From Nocardioides sp. Arc9.136 (lineage in GTDB: Bacteria > Actinomycetota > Actinomycetes > Propionibacteriales > Nocardioidaceae), in NCBI RefSeq assembly GCF_030506255.1, contig NZ_CP113431.1, positions 558,001-622,000 on the forward strand: a DNA stretch of 64,000 nt, read 5' to 3'. Every line of letters starts with the position of its first letter. The stretch's first letter is position 1. The position numbers were made by a program, and so were the translations under genes. The notes under the pieces are model-generated. The model saw nothing but the letters and a program-made list of their open reading frames with translations, was not told the DNA's origin and did not search any database. Shown here one piece after another: positions 63,651-64,000 of this stretch.

Positions 63651-64000
63651 GCGTCCTCGTCGTCGGCATCTCCCACAACACCGCACCGGTGGCGCTGCTC
63701 GAGCGGCTCGCCATGTCGCGCGACGAGGTGCCCAAGCTGATCCACGACGCGTCCACGTGCGCGCACGTCAACGAGGCGACGGTCATCGCGACCTGCAACC
63801 GCCTCGAGCTGTACGCCGACGTCGACCGCTTCCACGGCTCGGTCGAGGAGCTGTCCACCCTGTTGGTCGACCGCGCGGGCGAGACGACCGCGGGGATGCT
63901 GCCGCACCTCTACGTGCACTACGACGACGGCGCGGTCTCCCACCTCTTCCAGGTCGCCGCCGGCCTCGACTCCATGGCCGTCGGCGAGGGCCAGATCCTG
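63647..64000 (+). CDS. hemA: Glutamyl-tRNA reductase (3' partial)
   Basis: First 118 codons of the NADPH enzyme that reduces glutamyl-tRNA to glutamate semialdehyde for haem. VLVVGISHNTAPVALLERLA opens the catalytic domain, the nucleophilic cysteine is in ATCNRLELYA near residue 50, and AAGLDSMAVGEGQIL is reached as the window ends. It overlaps rex by four bases, so haem synthesis is coupled to the redox repressor. Confidence 0.96.
   Translation, partial: MSVLVVGISHNTAPVALLERLAMSRDEVPKLIHDASTCAHVNEATVIATCNRLELYADVDRFHGSVEELSTLLVDRAGETTAGMLPHLYVHYDDGAVSHLFQVAAGLDSMAVGEGQIL

Overview
The window is about 73% GC with dense, often overlapping genes (ATGA and GTGA joints), GTG/TTG starts and typically actinobacterial genes (Lsr2, ClpC, DisA, bS22, a BldN-type sigma factor, Rex, DUF3180, DUF2520). 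I infer a high-GC actinobacterium, most likely Nocardioides or a relative; the genus is a guess from gene content and style. No rRNA, tRNA, CRISPR array, prophage, transposase or plasmid gene was seen.

Layout. 1-2500: end of an ABC importer permease and its ATPase (iron or thiamine type). 2535-7343: PAP2-like membrane phosphatase, secreted NlpC/P60 hydrolase, large acyl-CoA dehydrogenase/oxidase. 7434-17294: a conserved housekeeping block, ppa (divergent), dacB, DUF2342 protease, tilS, hpt, ftsH, folE-folP-folB-folK, DUF3180. 17304-26001: accessory segment with a coiled-coil membrane protein, a tandem GNAT protein, a palindromic repeat array, a compatible-solute (OpuC-type) ABC importer whose ATPase gene is divergent from its permeases, and a sulfotransferase with two glycosyltransferases. 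26398-32045: DUF2520-panC-panD, then nadB-nadC-coaX (pantothenate, CoA and NAD supply). 32235-35372: lsr2 and clpC. 35482-42128: glycosyltransferase, mutY, a secreted or anchored protein, disA, radA, a solitary LacI regulator. 42163-49296: methyltransferase, VOC protein, cysteine-rich protein, ppx/gppA, sugar-phosphate isomerase, TetR plus ABC exporter, proline dehydrogenase. 49307-54633: proC, lipoprotein, Rv2466c-like oxidoreductase, a membrane protein/DCC/TetR operon, AcuC deacetylase. 54811-64000: HTH protein, the 33-aa ribosomal protein bS22, epimerase, acyltransferase, DUF5667 anti-sigma candidate, BldN-like sigma, HAD phosphatase, acyl-CoA ligase, glutaredoxin, rex, and the start of hemA.

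The order ppa to radA follows, from memory, M. tuberculosis Rv3628-Rv3585, and ppx to hemA follows Rv0496-Rv0509; the two are joined here, as I recall they are in Streptomyces. The genes absent from that backbone (opuC, sulfotransferase/GT, LacI, TetR/ABC, TetR/DCC, acuC) are the likely accessory part.

The strongest genome-wide signal is regulatory. About two dozen genes have a TAnnnT (or CANNAT) -10 hexamer ending 6-8 bases before the start codon, which is the arrangement of leaderless transcripts, and five divergent pairs are built this way, one with start codons only 4 bases apart. Genes with Shine-Dalgarno sequences (ppa, dacB, clpC, disA, the sigma factor, the membrane/DCC operon) instead have promoters set further upstream, several with operator-like palindromes.
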